DNA from: Propionibacterium sp. | GTDB lineage: Bacteria > Actinomycetota > Actinomycetes > Propionibacteriales > Propionibacteriaceae | Direction: 5' to 3' | Assembly (NCBI GenBank): GCA_012719335.1 | Contig: JAAYAO010000231.1 | Coordinates: forward strand, 1-5,699 | DNA length: 5,699 nt | In this document: one piece after another, positions 5,058 through 5,699 of the stretch | How the letters are laid out: every line of letters starts with the position of its first letter | Position numbering within the stretch: position 1 is the stretch's first letter | Notes under the pieces: generated by a model | What the model was told of the DNA's origin: nothing | Databases searched by the model: none | Seen by the model: only the letters and a program-made list of their open reading frames with translations | Translations under genes and position numbers: made by a program

Positions 5058-5091
5058 CGAAAGGGGACGAGCCTGAGCCCGTCCCCTTTCG
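5058..5091 (-). terminator. Intrinsic-type terminator of groEL
   Basis: Two 12-base arms, 5058-5069 and 5080-5091 (CGAAAGGGGACG and its complement), pair perfectly. One mismatch and two further pairs follow, with a CTGA-type loop (5073-5076). The hairpin begins 14 bases after the groEL stop and is followed in the groEL direction by TGTTTCCC, a weak T-rich tail. It isolates groEL from SDR2. Confidence 0.85.
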
Positions 5092-5105
5092 GTGGTTTCT
5101 GCAAA

Positions 5106-5699
5106 TCAGAAGCCGATGCCACCCATCTCGTCACCGGCGTGGCCACCCGGCATGGCCGGAGCCTTCTCCGGCTTGTCGGCGATCACGGCTTCGGTGGTGA
5201 GGAACAGGGCCGCGATCGAGGCCGCGTTCTGCAGCGCCGAGCGGGTCACCTTGGCCGGGTCGATGATGCCGGCAGCCAGCATGTCGACGTACTCGTCGGT
5301 GGCGGCGTTCAGGCCCTCACCGGCGGGCAGGTTGGCGACCTTCTCGGCCACCACGCCGCCCTCGAGGCCGGCGTTGATGGCGATCTGCTTCAGCGGAGCC
5401 TGGGCGGCGGTGAGCACGATCTGCGCACCGACGGCCTCGTCCCCGCTCAGCTCGTCGAGGTTGACGGCCTTGGCGGCCTGCAGCAGCGCGACGCCACCAC
5501 CGGGCACGATGCCCTCTTCGACGGCGGCCTTGGCGTTGCGCACCGCGTCCTCGATGCGGTGCTTGCGCTCCTTGAGCTCCACCTCCGTGGCGGCACCCGC
5601 ACGGATGACGGCCACACCACCGGCGAGTTTAGCCAGGCGCTCCTGGAGCTTCTCACGGTCGTAGTCGGAGTCGGAGTTCTCGATCTCGGCGCGGATCTG
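5106..5699 (-). CDS. groEL: Chaperonin GroEL (Hsp60), C-terminal 197 residues (5' end outside window)
   Basis: GroEL forms a double-ring cytoplasmic chaperone that folds proteins in an ATP-driven cycle with GroES. The frame is open to the right edge, so the first roughly 340 of about 540 residues are missing. Present are the end of the apical domain ([18 protein letters not shown] at 11-28 of the fragment), the descending intermediate domain, and the equatorial domain. Asp51 in HRIEDAV matches E. coli Asp398, needed for ATP hydrolysis. GIVPGGG (63-69) and Asp147 in GIIDPAK (E. coli Asp495) match nucleotide-binding positions. [11 protein letters not shown] is the family signature. The tail ends in [12 protein letters not shown], a short Gly/Met-type tail rather than the His-rich tail of actinobacterial GroEL1, so this is more like the housekeeping GroEL2 type. 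Any promoter or heat-shock elements lie outside the window. Confidence 0.97.
   Translation of the reverse strand, partial: QIRAEIENSDSDYDREKLQERLAKLAGGVAVIRAGAATEVELKERKHRIEDAVRNAKAAVEEGIVPGGGVALLQAAKAVNLDELSGDEAVGAQIVLTAAQAPLKQIAINAGLEGGVVAEKVANLPAGEGLNAATDEYVDMLAAGIIDPAKVTRSALQNAASIAALFLTTEAVIADKPEKAPAMPGGHAGDEMGGIGF

Noticed and set aside
4088..5200. 370-codon plus-strand open frame
   Set aside because: It is antisense to SDR2, which has full catalytic motifs and a ribosome binding site; the frame even crosses the groEL terminator.

Overview
The window is about two-thirds G+C with dense coding, strong GC bias at third codon positions, and GTG/ATG starts behind AGGAG-type ribosome binding sites. 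The GroEL sequence and the adjacent large/small acyl-CoA dehydrogenase (ACAD) pair point to a high-GC actinobacterium, probably one able to degrade steroids or branched acyl chains. I cannot name the genus from the sequence.

Layout, left to right: the 3' end of a full-size FadE-type ACAD (2-355, +); a 336-residue small ACAD-like partner 10 bases downstream (366-1376, +), clearly one operon; a 305-base convergent gap (1377-1681) holding a family of GGTTGAGC...GAAACC palindromes and a two-copy tandem repeat of period 113; a short-chain dehydrogenase/reductase, SDR1 (1682-2434, -), with Ser where the catalytic Tyr should be; a 205-base divergent promoter region with two perfect dyads; an MFS exporter (2640-3854, +); a second convergent gap (3855-4183) with one more palindrome of the same family, a GC-rich hairpin and a 77-base near-palindrome; a canonical SDR, SDR2 (4184-4954, -); and the 3' end of groEL (5106-5699, -) followed by a clear hairpin terminator.

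How the genes may work together: the ACAD pair resembles the actinobacterial heteromeric enzymes that oxidise steroid-derived CoA thioesters, and the two SDRs could act on alcohol or ketone intermediates of similar chemistry, but they lie in separate transcription units and no shared pathway is shown. SDR1 and the MFS gene are divergent and may share a regulator acting on the dyads between them. groEL is independent housekeeping. The most unusual content is non-coding (palindromes with conserved ends and compensating stem changes, the 113-base tandem duplication, the 77-base hairpin), plus the Tyr-less SDR1. No complete mobile element, CRISPR array, tRNA or rRNA is visible.
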